From: Phycisphaerae bacterium
GTDB lineage: Bacteria; Planctomycetota; Phycisphaerae; Sedimentisphaerales; Anaerobacaceae
NCBI GenBank assembly: GCA_030601745.1
Contig: JAUWBI010000013.1
Location: 1-52,368, forward strand
Direction: 5' to 3'
Length of the DNA: 52,368 nucleotides
How positions within the stretch are numbered: position 1 is the stretch's first letter; each line of letters begins with the position of its first letter. The position numbers and the translations under genes were made by a program. A model generated the notes under the pieces. That model was not told the origin of the DNA and ran no database searches. It saw only the letters and a list, made by a program, of their open reading frames with translations. Of the stretch, positions 7,917 through 18,200 are shown piece after piece.

Positions 7917-9578
7917 CTATTTTAGTATCGCTAACATTACGAAGATGCAGGCCAGGCAGATTCCTAATGTGACAAGAAAGCCCACCCACGACTGGCGCGA
8001 GGGCTTGACGATGAAAAGCCCGCCGGCCGTGAGCCAGCGCTTCGATTCGGGCACGGCTTCATCGAGAGATAATTCGAGTTTCTCCTCCTGGCCGATAGGA
8101 ACATAGATTTTCCTGAAGAATTTCTCTATCGTCTCAGGCCTCGGCGGCTTTGTAAGCAAGCTGCCGAGCACGCCACCGGCCACGCCTGCAAGTATCGGGA
8201 TGCCGATTGTAATTGCACGCATTTCACTGGTGTACTCAATCACGTATCGAGTCAAGATGAAGGTAACCACGGCTGAAATCGTGCTGCAGAACATTCCGGT
8301 CGTGTTCATTCGTCGCCAGAGGATGCCAATCGCCGTGGAAATACCCACGAGACTCAGGATATTGAAATAATCGAGGATTGCTTTGACGAGGTTGCTGCGC
8401 ATCAGCATCGCGGCCCCAAGTGCCAAAAGGGCGATGACGACCCCTATGATTCTGGTTGCGCGCACCAACTGCTTCTGGTCGGCCTTTGGATTAAGGTAAG
8501 CGCGATAGATGTTTTGGGAGAAGAGTCCCGCCACGGTGACCTGAACGGCGTCGCCGGAGGACATCGCCGCCGCCATCACACACGCGAGCATCACGCCCTG
8601 AAGCATGGGCGACAACAGCTCACGAATCGAATCGCCGAAGGCAGCGTCCGGATGGATTGCCGAACCTGTGTTGAGCAGATAGGCCAGCCAGCACAATCCC
8701 AGCACACACCACCCTATTGTGCAGATACGCTTGAGGATGTTGCCGTAAGTGAAGCCGACCCGCCCTTCCCATTCGGTCCGCCCTGCGGCACAGACGCTCA
8801 TCAGGTGCGGAAAGGCCAGCGCCGTCAGCGGCGCGTTAATACAAAGCAAAAGCACAGTCAACAAACTAAAGTGCTTCGGGTCGAATAAGCTCAGGTAACT
8901 GCCGCCTTGTGTCCCTAATGTCGCGCGCATCCCGGCCAGGCCGTCCACCCGGCCGAGTGCAACAGGAATGGCAATAAACGACAGGGCGATAATCATTAAG
9001 CCCTGAATCATATCGGTGCGGATTGCCGCGATTATCCCGCCCCAGTAACTGTAGATTATAAACACCGTCGTACTAACGAATAGGATTCCGAAGAACCAAA
9101 TTTCGCTATCCTGCGTTGCAGCCTTGCCCATCACGCCCTGCACGGTACGGGTAGTCGCAAGCAGAACGCCCGCCAGAAAAACGGTCATCCCCACCGCCGC
9201 GACGATAATGTACAGCACACTCGCCGCCCTGCCGAAGCGCTCCCGGAAGAAGTCGGCCATCGTCAGGCATCGCATCCGCCGGACTATCGGCGCGATAATC
9301 CAGTAGAAAGGCGTTCCGAACATCCACATCCAGGAGACCCAGATGCTCGATGCCCCGCTCACAACGGCCTGGCTCATCACCCCCGCCACGTTGCCGGGAT
9401 GCGTGCCGGCACCGAATGCGTGCATTACCATCATCGGCACGCCGAACCGGCGATTACCGAGTAGGTAGCCCTCCTGGCTGCGAATGCTACGTTTGCTCCA
9501 CCAGCCCATCAGGAGCATTCCGACAAAGTATAGTACCAGTACAATCCAAATCGCGTAATGCAGGCCAAGAAACGCCAT
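7917..9578 (-). CDS. Sodium:solute symporter family transporter (SSS)
   Basis: A 553-residue protein with about 13 hydrophobic helices, the size and pattern of solute:sodium symporters (LeuT fold). Supporting segments are the N-terminal YFVGMLLMGWWSKR, RRFGVPMMVMHAFGAGTHPG near helix 2, SYWGGIIAAIRTDMIQG (the W-G-G-x-x-A-x-x-x-T/D-x-x-Q-G signature near the Na2 site) and AAAMSSGDAVQVTVAG (matching the S-S segment of the conserved Na site). A short AGGAG lies 5 nt upstream of the ATG. It follows the Gfo/Idh gene in the same operon and probably imports the compound the operon degrades. The substrate cannot be read from sequence; sugars or organic acids are typical. Confidence 0.87.
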   Translation of the reverse strand: MAFLGLHYAIWIVLVLYFVGMLLMGWWSKRSIRSQEGYLLGNRRFGVPMMVMHAFGAGTHPGNVAGVMSQAVVSGASSIWVSWMWMFGTPFYWIIAPIVRRMRCLTMADFFRERFGRAASVLYIIVAAVGMTVFLAGVLLATTRTVQGVMGKAATQDSEIWFFGILFVSTTVFIIYSYWGGIIAAIRTDMIQGLMIIALSFIAIPVALGRVDGLAGMRATLGTQGGSYLSLFDPKHFSLLTVLLLCINAPLTALAFPHLMSVCAAGRTEWEGRVGFTYGNILKRICTIGWCVLGLCWLAYLLNTGSAIHPDAAFGDSIRELLSPMLQGVMLACVMAAAMSSGDAVQVTVAGLFSQNIYRAYLNPKADQKQLVRATRIIGVVIALLALGAAMLMRSNLVKAILDYFNILSLVGISTAIGILWRRMNTTGMFCSTISAVVTFILTRYVIEYTSEMRAITIGIPILAGVAGGVLGSLLTKPPRPETIEKFFRKIYVPIGQEEKLELSLDEAVPESKRWLTAGGLFIVKPSRQSWVGFLVTLGICLACIFVMLAILK

Positions 9579-9589
9579 AGCTACTCCTG

Positions 9590-9650
9590 ATTCTCGATGC
9601 TTGATACCGGATACTCGATACTCGTTGAGAATGAAAAATCAAGCATCGAG
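9590..9650. repeat. Heptamer array enclosed by 13-bp inverted repeat
   Basis: Heptamers ATTCTCG, ATGCTTG, ATACCGG, ATACTCG, ATACTCG and TTGAGAA run from 9590 to 9631. A perfect inverted repeat CTCGATGCTTGAT (9593-9605) / ATCAAGCATCGAG (9638-9650) encloses most of it, so the transcript could fold into a long hairpin between the Gfo/Idh gene and the symporter gene. Confidence 0.75.
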
Positions 9651-9660
9651 TAGCGGGTTC

Positions 9661-9686
9661 ACCCAGCCCCTCGGAGGGGCGGGGTT
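9661..9686. repeat. GC-rich palindromic element, copy 1 (at a stop codon)
   Basis: CCCAGCCCCTC-G-GAGGGGCGGGG followed by TTCA; one arm mismatch. Read on the minus strand, the TGA stop of the Gfo/Idh gene (9686-9688) overlaps its TTCA end. Same family as 10852, 14332 and 38041. Confidence 0.85.
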
Positions 9687-10894
9687 CAAAAGGTTTTAAT
9701 GGGGACCTCGGCCCCCGTTTTTTCGGCTGAAACGTATGCACTATAGATGGTCGAGATGCAGTCCGCAGCGAGGCGGCTGTCGCTTTCCACCGGTTCGCCA
9801 TACGCCACGGTCCGGTAGAACGCCTCGAACTCCTGGGGATAGCCCGTGAACCAGTCCTCGTCCGGCGAAGGCGCCGACCAGCCCTGTTTCGTGCCGATTT
9901 TTTCCACTACGTAGATGTCCTGAAAATTCTTATCCACCGGGTTGTACGTCTGCATTGCCGTGCTCGGGTTGATGTTGCAAATGGTGCGGTGGTTGTTCGC
10001 TGCGACTTCGAGCCAGTTGTGGACGCCGCCCAGAACAATTTCGGAAGCGAATATGTCGGCAATCGTGCCGTCATCGAAGACGATATGCATTATGGAGAAG
10101 TCCTCGATGTCGTGGTAGTCCGCGCGAAGATGGCCCTCGTCCTTGAAGCTCTTCAGCCGGGTCAGCGCGTGAGTGCGGCAGGACACTGCCTTCGGACGGA
10201 TTGGCTTTTTGTTTCGGGCCTTCCCCTCCACACGCTTTAGATAAAGCGCCGCCGTCAGGGGATGGCAGCCCTTGCCGATGGCCGAGCCGCCGCCGGAGAA
10301 CTTCCAGAAACCGTAGGTCGCCGCGTGCGAGCCTGAATGCGCCTCTTCGCCGTGAATCCAGAGAATCTGCGCACCGGTCTTCTCTATAATCTCCCGCTCC
10401 TTCTGAATCGAAGGCGCATAGACCCAGTTCTCGGCGTAAAGAATCTTGCCCTGGCTCTTCACTTCGGCCTCAAGCATCCGCTCGATGCTCGCCAGGGCGT
10501 TATCAAGCGCTGTCTGCTTGGCAAATGTGTCCCCGTTAAAATCTTTCGAGCCATCTCCAAAGTAGCCCGTGAGCGGCTTTTCCACGATGGCGAACTTGTC
10601 CCGCTCCAGGGCCGCAATCGCAATCGATTCGTGAACGACCGGCGGCGTGCAGACGTGGATGACGTCCACCTTGTCGAGAAGCTCCTCCAGTGTCTTATAA
10701 AACTGAATCCCTCGTTTCCTGGCATATGCAGAGCCTTGCTTGGTGTTGATATCAAACACTCCCTCGATTTCAGCGTTCGTGCCGTGTACTCTCCTTAGGC
10801 ATTCAAAATGAAATTTCGCGGCAAAGCCCGACCCAACAATGCCGGTATGAACCCCGCCCCTCCGAGAGGCGGGGCGAATGGTTTTCTTGTCCAT
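9686..10894 (-). CDS. Gfo/Idh/MocA family oxidoreductase
   Basis: A 402-residue NAD(P)-dependent oxidoreductase. The Rossmann motif is HTGIVGSGFAAKFHFE (~residues 16-31), with VDVIHVCTPPVVHESIAIAAL and the EKPLTGYFG motif (Glu-Lys-Pro carries the catalytic/cofactor Lys), then the C-terminal alpha/beta substrate domain (WIHGEEAHSGSHAATYGFW, GKGCHPLTAALYL with a probable catalytic His). Such enzymes oxidise or reduce hydroxyl groups on sugars and inositols. First gene of the minus-strand operon, with AAAGGAG before the ATG. Odd features: residues 7-15 (RPASRRGGV) come from a 27-bp palindromic element inserted in frame, and the stop codon overlaps a second copy. The sugar substrate is not identifiable. 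Confidence 0.88.
   Translation of the reverse strand: MDKKTIRPASRRGGVHTGIVGSGFAAKFHFECLRRVHGTNAEIEGVFDINTKQGSAYARKRGIQFYKTLEELLDKVDVIHVCTPPVVHESIAIAALERDKFAIVEKPLTGYFGDGSKDFNGDTFAKQTALDNALASIERMLEAEVKSQGKILYAENWVYAPSIQKEREIIEKTGAQILWIHGEEAHSGSHAATYGFWKFSGGGSAIGKGCHPLTAALYLKRVEGKARNKKPIRPKAVSCRTHALTRLKSFKDEGHLRADYHDIEDFSIMHIVFDDGTIADIFASEIVLGGVHNWLEVAANNHRTICNINPSTAMQTYNPVDKNFQDIYVVEKIGTKQGWSAPSPDEDWFTGYPQEFEAFYRTVAYGEPVESDSRLAADCISTIYSAYVSAEKTGAEVPIKTF
10852..10874. repeat. GC-rich palindromic element, copy 2 (inside the Gfo/Idh gene)
   Basis: CCCCGCCCCTC-C-GAGAGGCGGGG on the plus strand, with one arm mismatch. On the coding (minus) strand it gives PASRRGG. Deleting a 27-bp segment restores MDKKTIHTGIVGSGF, with a TTC-like duplication at the join. 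Confidence 0.88.
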
Positions 10895-10917
10895 TTAAGC
10901 TCTCCTTTCAAGAAAGA

Positions 10918-11382
10918 CTAAATTACTTTTCCATCCTTCTTGGCTTTAGCGTCCATATAGCTTCCAACTGACAGTCCCAAACACATGCCAATAGGTATAC
11001 CAATCGCCACATTTCCCATCGCAACACCAATTGCGCTACCGAATGCAAGGCCCATAGAAATTCCAAGTGCAGTGTATTGTAGTTCAGAAATCAGTTTATG
11101 GCGTTTCTGAAAATGTTTTATGATGGTGTTAATCACATTCAAATGGCCCTTGCGTTTTTCCTTGGGCGCATCTACCAAATCGCATAAGCTTTCAGTAAGC
11201 TTTTTGATTTCTTCCTGAAAATGTTGGCATTCACCACAGTCGGGAGAAAAACCGGCAACTTTTTTTGTTACCCGAAGAAGTAAAGCCAATTTACATTTTT
11301 TGCAATCCTTTTTGCTGAATTTATCTTTGTATCCGCCAATTTTTTTAACGATATCATTCTGCCAATCATCAGAAGTCTCCAT
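10918..11382 (-). CDS. Small protein with CxxC clusters and glycine-zipper tail
   Basis: A 154-residue protein of unknown function. The N-terminal half is charged and has two cysteine pairs, DCKKCK and DCGECQ (about residues 26-29 and 55-58), spaced as a zinc- or iron-binding site might be. The C-terminal ~50 residues are a glycine-rich hydrophobic stretch (GISMGLAFGSAIGVAMGNVA..., GIPIGMCLGLSVGSYM) typical of glycine-zipper membrane hairpins. No signal peptide. The start follows a good GAAAGGA site. It lies alone between the Gfo/Idh operon and the DUF5060 gene on the same strand. It may be a small membrane-inserted sensor or stress protein, but that is only an inference from composition. Confidence 0.65.
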   Translation of the reverse strand: METSDDWQNDIVKKIGGYKDKFSKKDCKKCKLALLLRVTKKVAGFSPDCGECQHFQEEIKKLTESLCDLVDAPKEKRKGHLNVINTIIKHFQKRHKLISELQYTALGISMGLAFGSAIGVAMGNVAIGIPIGMCLGLSVGSYMDAKAKKDGKVI

Positions 11383-11499
11383 TGTGGTCCTTTCTTATTC
11401 ACAGATGCTACGATAGCAAATCAAAATTGGGAATTTCTACATATTATATATGCCGTTTTGATTTTTGCATTTGAATTTTTGATTTTCTTTTGTCTCACT

Positions 11500-13941
11500 T
11501 TACGCTTGGCGTTGGTATTTGCGAATTTCGCTCAAGGACAGAGCTCCGCGTGGTCCAATTCGGCTGCCAAAGACCTGTATTTCACGCAACCGGCCCCGGA
11601 ATTGACGGTCCTTGCCGTGGCGCTGGATGGTTTCATTGTAATTGCCAACGGTCAGTGTCCCGCTTCCTTTGCCGGTCGGGCCGCGGTTGTAGCTCGTGCT
11701 CCTGTCGAGCTTGGCAGGACTATCCGCATCGCCGAAATACCACTGCACATTATCCTTGCTTTTTGTGCCATCGTACGTCACCGCGAAGAAAGTCCGTTTG
11801 CCGACCTGCAACTTGCCCGGCGAGCTGTCATTACGGATGCGGTCGGGCCATTCGTTGACCGCAAGCCGCAGCCGCCCATCCTGCAGGCAAACCAGGTCAA
11901 ACCCTGAGCGGTTATAATTGAGGTTGAACGCGATACGGTTTCCACCGCTTCCGGTCTTTAAGCTGGAAGGGTTCGCCCAGCCCATTATGGTAAAAGAGCG
12001 CAGTCCTTCCAATGCCTCGATGGGTTTGTCCCCGACGGAAATCCATTTCCACGGCTCGCCGTCCCCGAAGTCATACGAGCCGTCCTTCGACCGAACAATC
12101 CTGCCGTGAAGCTTTGTGCGGGGACTGTCACCATCTTTGAACCCGACCCGTATGATGGGTGAGTCGGTCGCCCGGTCCACAGCGATAGATAACGCAGTGC
12201 TGGCAGAAAGCTCGTTTTTGTCGGTTACGGTCAGCATCGCTGTATAAAGTCCCGGCTCTTTGTAAATGTGCACGGGATTTGCTTTGGATGAGGAGGTTCC
12301 GTCTCCGAATGCCCACCGGCACTGAAGTTTGGTCGGCGTTGAGAATTGCACTTTGAGCGGCGCTGTGCCCTCCATTGGGCCGGCAGAGGCCTTTACTTGT
12401 GGCCGTATTTTTTCACCAGGTTTGTAAACCGATAGGCGGAGGACATAGGGAACCCCGGGCGGTGTGAAGCTGAAGTCACCGGGCTCGGCATTACCCATAG
12501 GCGTTATGGTCATATTCCACGTGTCGATACCGTCAATCTTGTATGGTTTTGAACCCGGCAGCTTTAAGCTTATCGCTGTCGGCCTGGTAAAGTAGACAAA
12601 ATAAAGTTCCCCCGCCTTGGAAAGCACATAGTTGCCGGCAGAAAGTTCGGCAGGCACCATCTCTTCAAAGGGAGTTGGCTGCATAATTTTTTTCAGGAAC
12701 GCTATCCGTGCCGGGCTTTGCCCGCGCAGCACGCCGCCTTTTGACCACCAGAGCAGGTCTTTGGGGTGCCGGTAGGTCTCGCCGTGTCCGACGTAACAGC
12801 CGCCGATGGTTCCCATCCAGAATCTGTGCACCATTTCCTGGGCGGTAATATTCCCCCAGCCCTTTGGGATGTTCCCTTCGTATTTGCATTCATCGTATAT
12901 AATTGGTTTCTTGTATTTGCTCCGCCATTCTCTTGCTCTTGCGAGGTCTGAGCTCTGGATGCTGGCGTGGGTAACCCACGGTTTGTTATGGTCGTAGAAG
13001 CCGCGGCAGTTGTGAATGCCGCGCATACGCTGGTACGGGTCGTGCTTTTGGACGATTTGGAAGAAGCGGTCCCAATCCGCCATAGTCTTTGACTTCATCA
13101 AATCGTACTCGTTGGCAAATGACCACCACACATTGCGATAGGCCGCCAGCCGGGCAACGATGTAACGCAAATAGCGGTCGTCGGTCTTGGAACTCATATT
13201 TTTGAAGCCCCAGCGGTCGTAGGGATGGAAAAGGATAATGTCCGCTTCAATCCCCAGGTCGCGCAAATCCCCGACACGCTGTTCAAAGTGCCGAAAGAAT
13301 TCGGGATTGAAGCGACTATAATCCCAGTCTTTCAGCGGTTTGCCCTCGAACGGGTAATACTTCGGTTCGTTCTTGTTGTAAACATAGTCCTTGGGAAAGA
13401 CGCACATTCGCATCTTATTAAAGGGCGCTTTCTTCAGCGTGGCCAGCGTCTGTTCTTCCATCGCGATACCCTGGTGGGCCCAGGCGTAGCAGGTCGTGCC
13501 GACTTGGAAATAAGACGTGCCGTCGGCGTATGCTAAGTGCCAGGTTTTGTGCACGCGAACCGGCCCGTGATTGCCCGGCGATGGCTTGACGCAGGTGAAT
13601 TTACCTTTTTTACCGTCGAGTTCTCGACGGCTACTCTTTGTTACGTATGTCCACTCACCCAGCTCATCCGGCATAAAACGGATACGGTACACACCGTTGC
13701 CGTCGTAGAACCCTTCCGGCTTAAAAACACGGCCTTTCTGCCTGAACTCAGCGATTAACTTAACATCCACAAAAGGATTTCCGCCGGAAGGTCCCGTTAG
13801 CGACAGCTCAAAAATCCCCCAGCGTTCGACCTTGTCGGAATTAAGTTCTCCTCCGGCTGCCATCGTCGCTGAAAACAGTATCACGAATGTGAAAAGTAGG
13901 AATCTAATGAATATCCGATTTAAGCGTATTTGAAGTGTCAT
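11500..13941 (-). CDS. Secreted DUF5060/apiosidase-like GH-A protein with PKD and LamG domains
   Basis: An 813-residue exported protein. Signal peptide ~1-28. Residues ~32-118 form a DUF5060-type beta-sandwich ([21 protein letters not shown]). Residues ~125-425 form a TIM barrel of the DUF4038/apiosidase-like kind. E278 in [10 protein letters not shown] (Asn-Glu pair) and E351 in [10 protein letters not shown] fit the acid/base and nucleophile of a clan GH-A hydrolase. A beta-sandwich follows (~430-505), then a PKD domain (~515-588, [18 protein letters not shown]) and a LamG/concanavalin-like domain (~610-800, SFTIMGWAN). It probably cleaves a plant or algal polysaccharide outside the cytoplasm; the substrate is not predictable. 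Divergent from dapB across a 200-bp spacer. Catalytic residues are assigned from motif position only. Confidence 0.82.
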   Translation of the reverse strand: MTLQIRLNRIFIRFLLFTFVILFSATMAAGGELNSDKVERWGIFELSLTGPSGGNPFVDVKLIAEFRQKGRVFKPEGFYDGNGVYRIRFMPDELGEWTYVTKSSRRELDGKKGKFTCVKPSPGNHGPVRVHKTWHLAYADGTSYFQVGTTCYAWAHQGIAMEEQTLATLKKAPFNKMRMCVFPKDYVYNKNEPKYYPFEGKPLKDWDYSRFNPEFFRHFEQRVGDLRDLGIEADIILFHPYDRWGFKNMSSKTDDRYLRYIVARLAAYRNVWWSFANEYDLMKSKTMADWDRFFQIVQKHDPYQRMRGIHNCRGFYDHNKPWVTHASIQSSDLARAREWRSKYKKPIIYDECKYEGNIPKGWGNITAQEMVHRFWMGTIGGCYVGHGETYRHPKDLLWWSKGGVLRGQSPARIAFLKKIMQPTPFEEMVPAELSAGNYVLSKAGELYFVYFTRPTAISLKLPGSKPYKIDGIDTWNMTITPMGNAEPGDFSFTPPGVPYVLRLSVYKPGEKIRPQVKASAGPMEGTAPLKVQFSTPTKLQCRWAFGDGTSSSKANPVHIYKEPGLYTAMLTVTDKNELSASTALSIAVDRATDSPIIRVGFKDGDSPRTKLHGRIVRSKDGSYDFGDGEPWKWISVGDKPIEALEGLRSFTIMGWANPSSLKTGSGGNRIAFNLNYNRSGFDLVCLQDGRLRLAVNEWPDRIRNDSSPGKLQVGKRTFFAVTYDGTKSKDNVQWYFGDADSPAKLDRSTSYNRGPTGKGSGTLTVGNYNETIQRHGKDRQFRGRLREIQVFGSRIGPRGALSLSEIRKYQRQA

Positions 13942-14144
13942 TTGTTTTTCCTTTCTAAATTGGCGGCCAACCCTTCTCCATAAATCTGCAGAAAAAAATG
14001 GTTACAACCGTTATTTCATTGCATCCTGCATTACTTTATATTGGCTGGCCGAGGTAATCAAGCTAATAATCCTTCTTGTAAATTCGCATTGTGACGGTTA
14101 TATTTTTATTAGCTTATTTGTAGTGGGAATTTGAAGGGTACAAA

Positions 14145-14969
14145 ATGAAATCTAAACTGATAGTTTCCGGCGCCGCCGGTCGAATGGGCAGGCGTATTAT
14201 TGCGTTGGCTATAGACGCCGGCCAATTCGATATTATTGCGGCAGTCGAAAGGCAGGACCATCCCGATATCGGCAAAGATGCCGGGCTTGTGGCGGCGGCA
14301 GGGCCGATTAATGTTAAACTCGACAGCGTTTATCCCGCCCCTCGGAGGGGCGGGATTTATCCGCCCGATGCTGGTGTGGTAATCGACTTCTCACAGCCTG
14401 CAGCGGCGGACAAGACCATTGACTACTGCGCGGAAAACGGCGCTGCTCTGGTACTGGGCACTACCGGCCTGACGCCGGGTCAACTGGGAAAAATAAAAAC
14501 CGCTTCCGAGAAAATCCCTGCTATATATGCAACTAATATGAGCGTGGGGATGAACGTTTTATTTGCCCTGGTCGGCAAAGTCGCATCGATGCTCGGCGAT
14601 GACTATGACATAGAGATAATCGAGCAGCACCACCGCTTCAAAAAAGACGCTCCAAGCGGCAGTGCTCTGACGCTGGCTGAGAATATTTGCAAGGCCACCG
14701 GCAAAAAATTTCCTGATTGCCTTACTCCCGGAAGAAGCGGTAAAGACGCACTCAGGCAAAAGGGTACTATCGGCGTACACGCCATTCGTGCCGGCGATAT
14801 CACCGGCATCCATTCGGTAATCTTTGGCACGCTCGGCGAGAAGCTGACGCTGAACCACACCGCCCACAGCAGGGACACTTTCGCACGGGGAGCTTTAAGG
14901 GCGGCACAATGGCTTATCGGCAAAAAACCGGCCTTATATACTATGAGCGATGTCCTGGGAATTAAATAA
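14145..14969 (+). CDS. dapB: 4-hydroxy-tetrahydrodipicolinate reductase
   Basis: A 274-residue cytoplasmic enzyme of lysine/diaminopimelate synthesis that reduces the DapA product with NAD(P)H. Visible motifs: SGAAGRMGRRI (nucleotide-binding GxxGxMG), LGTTGLTPGQL, ATNMSVGMNV and the signature EQHHRFKKDAPSGSAL, which contains the catalytic His and Lys and the substrate-binding S/G/T segment. The C-terminus is a normal RGALRAAQWLIGKKPALYTM helix. Slightly long for the family because nine residues (within VYPAPRRGGIYPPDAG) come from a palindromic element inserted in frame at 14331-14362. The flanking TTTATCC duplication lets the ancestral frame ...SVYPPDAGVV be rebuilt exactly. The gene stands alone, without dapA. 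Confidence 0.95.
   Translation: MKSKLIVSGAAGRMGRRIIALAIDAGQFDIIAAVERQDHPDIGKDAGLVAAAGPINVKLDSVYPAPRRGGIYPPDAGVVIDFSQPAAADKTIDYCAENGAALVLGTTGLTPGQLGKIKTASEKIPAIYATNMSVGMNVLFALVGKVASMLGDDYDIEIIEQHHRFKKDAPSGSALTLAENICKATGKKFPDCLTPGRSGKDALRQKGTIGVHAIRAGDITGIHSVIFGTLGEKLTLNHTAHSRDTFARGALRAAQWLIGKKPALYTMSDVLGIK
14332..14356. repeat. GC-rich palindromic element, copy 3 (inside dapB)
   Basis: A perfect 12-1-12 palindrome, ATCCCGCCCCTC-G-GAGGGGCGGGAT. It encodes PAPRRGG in the dapB frame. TTTATCC occurs immediately on both sides, consistent with a 7-bp target duplication around a 27-bp in-frame insertion. Confidence 0.92.
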
Positions 14970-15075
14970 CACCGACTGATAATAGTAGTATTTGACCACG
15001 CTATACGTCTTTTTTGCAATTTTTCCTGTATTTTTGCAAAATCTTATTTGTAACGTTTTGGCGGGCATTAATATC

Positions 15076-15104
15076 TTGACATTCTTCGGAGCAGAATGTA
15101 AAAT
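15076..15104 (+). promoter_or_regulatory. Sigma70-like promoter for the subtilase gene
   Basis: TTGACA (15076-15081), a 17-bp spacer, then TAAAAT (15099-15104), 130 bp upstream of the subtilase start. The consensus -35 and optimal spacing make this the clearest promoter in the window. The leader between it and the ATG is otherwise unremarkable. Confidence 0.6.
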
Positions 15105-15233
15105 ATAGTATTATAATTGCTATTGTTGTGCAGCTATCCTCCCCAGGAGGGCTAAAAGGGGTGTTTGTTGCTGATTACAAATTGACGGTTTAGGGTAAGT
15201 ATAATAAACGCTCAATTTTTAAGGAACAATAAA

Positions 15234-18200
15234 ATGAAGCGTCAAATTCTTATTAGCGCAATAATTCTGTTATGCTTGCAAGCGGGTCTGGCGGGAGCAA
15301 CCGATTTACCCTATAAGCAGGGCGAATTGATTGTGCGTTTTGCAAACCCGGGTGCCGAGGCGACAATTGGTCCGCTCTCAAGTCGTGCGAGGAGGAATAT
15401 GCTTTCAAATCTTATCATTGCCGGCGCTACTGTGGATAAAGAATATGAGCACATTATCCCTGGCCTGGCTCTGGTAAAGCTGCCTAAGGGCACGACGGTT
15501 CTGGAAGCTGTTATCAAATTCAACCAGTCGGCTAACATTTTATACGCTGAGCCAAACTACAAAATCAGGGCGTTTCAGACTTTTCCTAATGACCCGAGAT
15601 TTGAGGAGCAGTGGGCGTTGGACAACACCGGCCAGACTGATGGACTTCCCGATGCCGACATTGACGCACCCGAGGCCTGGGATATCCATACTGGTGACCC
15701 CAATGTCATCGTGGCAGTTCTGGACTCAGGCATTGATTATAATCATCCGGATCTTGCAGCCAATATGTGGATAAATCCCGGAGAGGTTAATCAGCCCGGG
15801 GTTGTGGAGCCGAACGATTTCAACGATGTCGATGATGACGACAACGGCTATGTGGATGATATTTATGGCTATGATTTTGTGGATAATGACAGTAACCCCA
15901 TGGATGAGCATTATCACGGCACTGTTGCAGCGGGAATTATCGGCGCGGTGGGCAATAACGATGAGGGTATTGCCGGGGTCTGCTGGACCGTTAGATTAAT
16001 GGCGCTGAGGATTCTGGACACCAACGGCGAGGGTTCGGTAGGTGATGCGATTGAAGCGATTGAGTATGCCATTCTTATGGGCGCCGATGTTATAAATGCC
16101 TCGTGGGGAACTTACGATTACATGTATTCTCAATCGCTTTATGACGTTATTGCAGACGCCGGTGATGCCGGGATACTTTTCGTGGCTGGTGCAGGTAATG
16201 ACGGTTATTACGGGGCTGCGTATCCTGCAGCCTACGGCGGTTACTATGGGCTGGATAACGTCATTTCTGTAATGGCGACAGACCACAATGACAATAGAGC
16301 GTACTGGAGTTTCGGCAGCGCGTCCAATTATGGTTATAATGTTGACTTAGGCGCTCCGGGCATGTTTATCCTGAGCACTTTTCCGACGAACGAGACGGCC
16401 GCCATGGCCGCTCGCGGCTACTCGACGGATTATGACGTTTTAGACGGCAACGACGTGCCAGTCGCCCAAGGACGAAGCATAAGTGGTACATCGGCGGCTG
16501 CTCCTTACGTAGCCGGCGCCGCTGCATTGATGTGGTCGGTCAACCCTGATTTCACACATACCCAAATAAAGCAGCTTATCCTGCGGTCTGTCGATAAAAC
16601 TCTGCCCGGACTTTGCGTTTCTGAAGGGCGACTCAACCTTGCCAATGCTATGAACATGGTAAAACCAGGCAGGGTGAGGAATGTTGTTGACTATCTATCC
16701 TTGAGTATGACAACAGACGCTATATATGATACTATCCAGGAAGCAATAAATAATGCCAGTGACGGAGATTTACTGATAGCCGATGCAAACCACTGGTATT
16801 TTGAAGTTATTGACTTCAACGGCCTGGAAATCACTCTGCGGAGCGGCGATGTCAATAATCCACCGGGGGTTATTTCGCCGGCAACGACGTATATTTCCGG
16901 CCTTTTTGATGCTTATAATGACATAGTAACATTCCAGAGCGGTGAAGATGCCAACACGGCTCTGTTGGGCTTTACCATCATCGACGGCTATGACGGTATC
17001 TATTGCTATAACGACTCGGATCCGAACATTAGCAACTGTATAATTACCGGCAACAGTGGGGACGGTATCTATTGCTATTACGACTCGGACCCGAACATTA
17101 GCAACTGTATGATTACCGGCAACAGTGGGGGCGGTATCTATTGCTATTACAACTCAGACCCAAACATTAGCAGCTGTACGATTACCGCGAACACGACGTG
17201 GGGGGAAGGCGGCGGCATTTATTGCGGCTACGGCTCAGACCCAAACATTACCAACTGTACGATTACCGCGAACACAGCGTCGGGCGGCGGCGGCGGCATT
17301 TATTGCACCAGCGGCTCAGATCCCAATATTACAAACTGTGCAATTACCGGCAACTCTGCGGGAAATGGGGCAGGCGGCGGTATATATTGTGTTGACAGCT
17401 CGCCTGAAATTTCCGACTGTAACATTAGCGGCAACACTGCGGAATGGGCAGGCGGCGGAATCTACCTTGAGAACGCCTCGCCGACTATTACAAACTGTCA
17501 GATAACCGACAGCAATTCGCACTGGGACGGCGGCGGCATCTATTGTGGCTCCGGCTCAGATGCCAACATTACAAACAGTACCATCAGCAGCAACTTCGCC
17601 TATTACGACGGCGGTGGAATCTATTGTGCAGACAGCTCCCCTCTGATTAAGAACTGCCTGATAATCGACAATACCGTCGATAGCTGGGACGGCGGCGGTA
17701 TATTCTGCTCAGATGGCTCGCCGACAATCACTAATTGTACTATCGCAGGCAACTCCGCAAATAACTATGACGGATTGGGCGGCGCTCTATACTCCTTAGG
17801 CCCGTCCAGACCTGTAATTACTAATTGTATATTCAGCAATAATGAGGATATCGCGATTTATGAATCCGACCTGAACTCCGATGCAAATGTAGCATACTGT
17901 TTGTTTTATAACAACCCCGATGGTGATTACTATGACTTCTATATAGGTGCGCCTTACGATTTTAATAGTGTTGTTGACCCCAACGGTAATTTCAACCAGG
18001 ACCCGATGTTCGTGCGTGGCCGACTGGGTAATTACTATTTGAGCCAGTTTGAAGCGGGGCAGATTTTAGACTCCAATGGCCGGGTTGTCGACCCAAACGT
18101 CAACCCCGAGGACGCTACCAGCCCTGCCGTGGATGCCGGCAGCGCCGACGCTAACTCGCTCGGCATGCACCTCTATTCGACGCGTACAGATAACGTAGCT

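Noticed and set aside
7840-7989. 50-codon extension of the dehydrogenase start
   Set aside because: It overlaps the symporter gene and precedes the Rossmann strand, which normally starts at residue 3-4.
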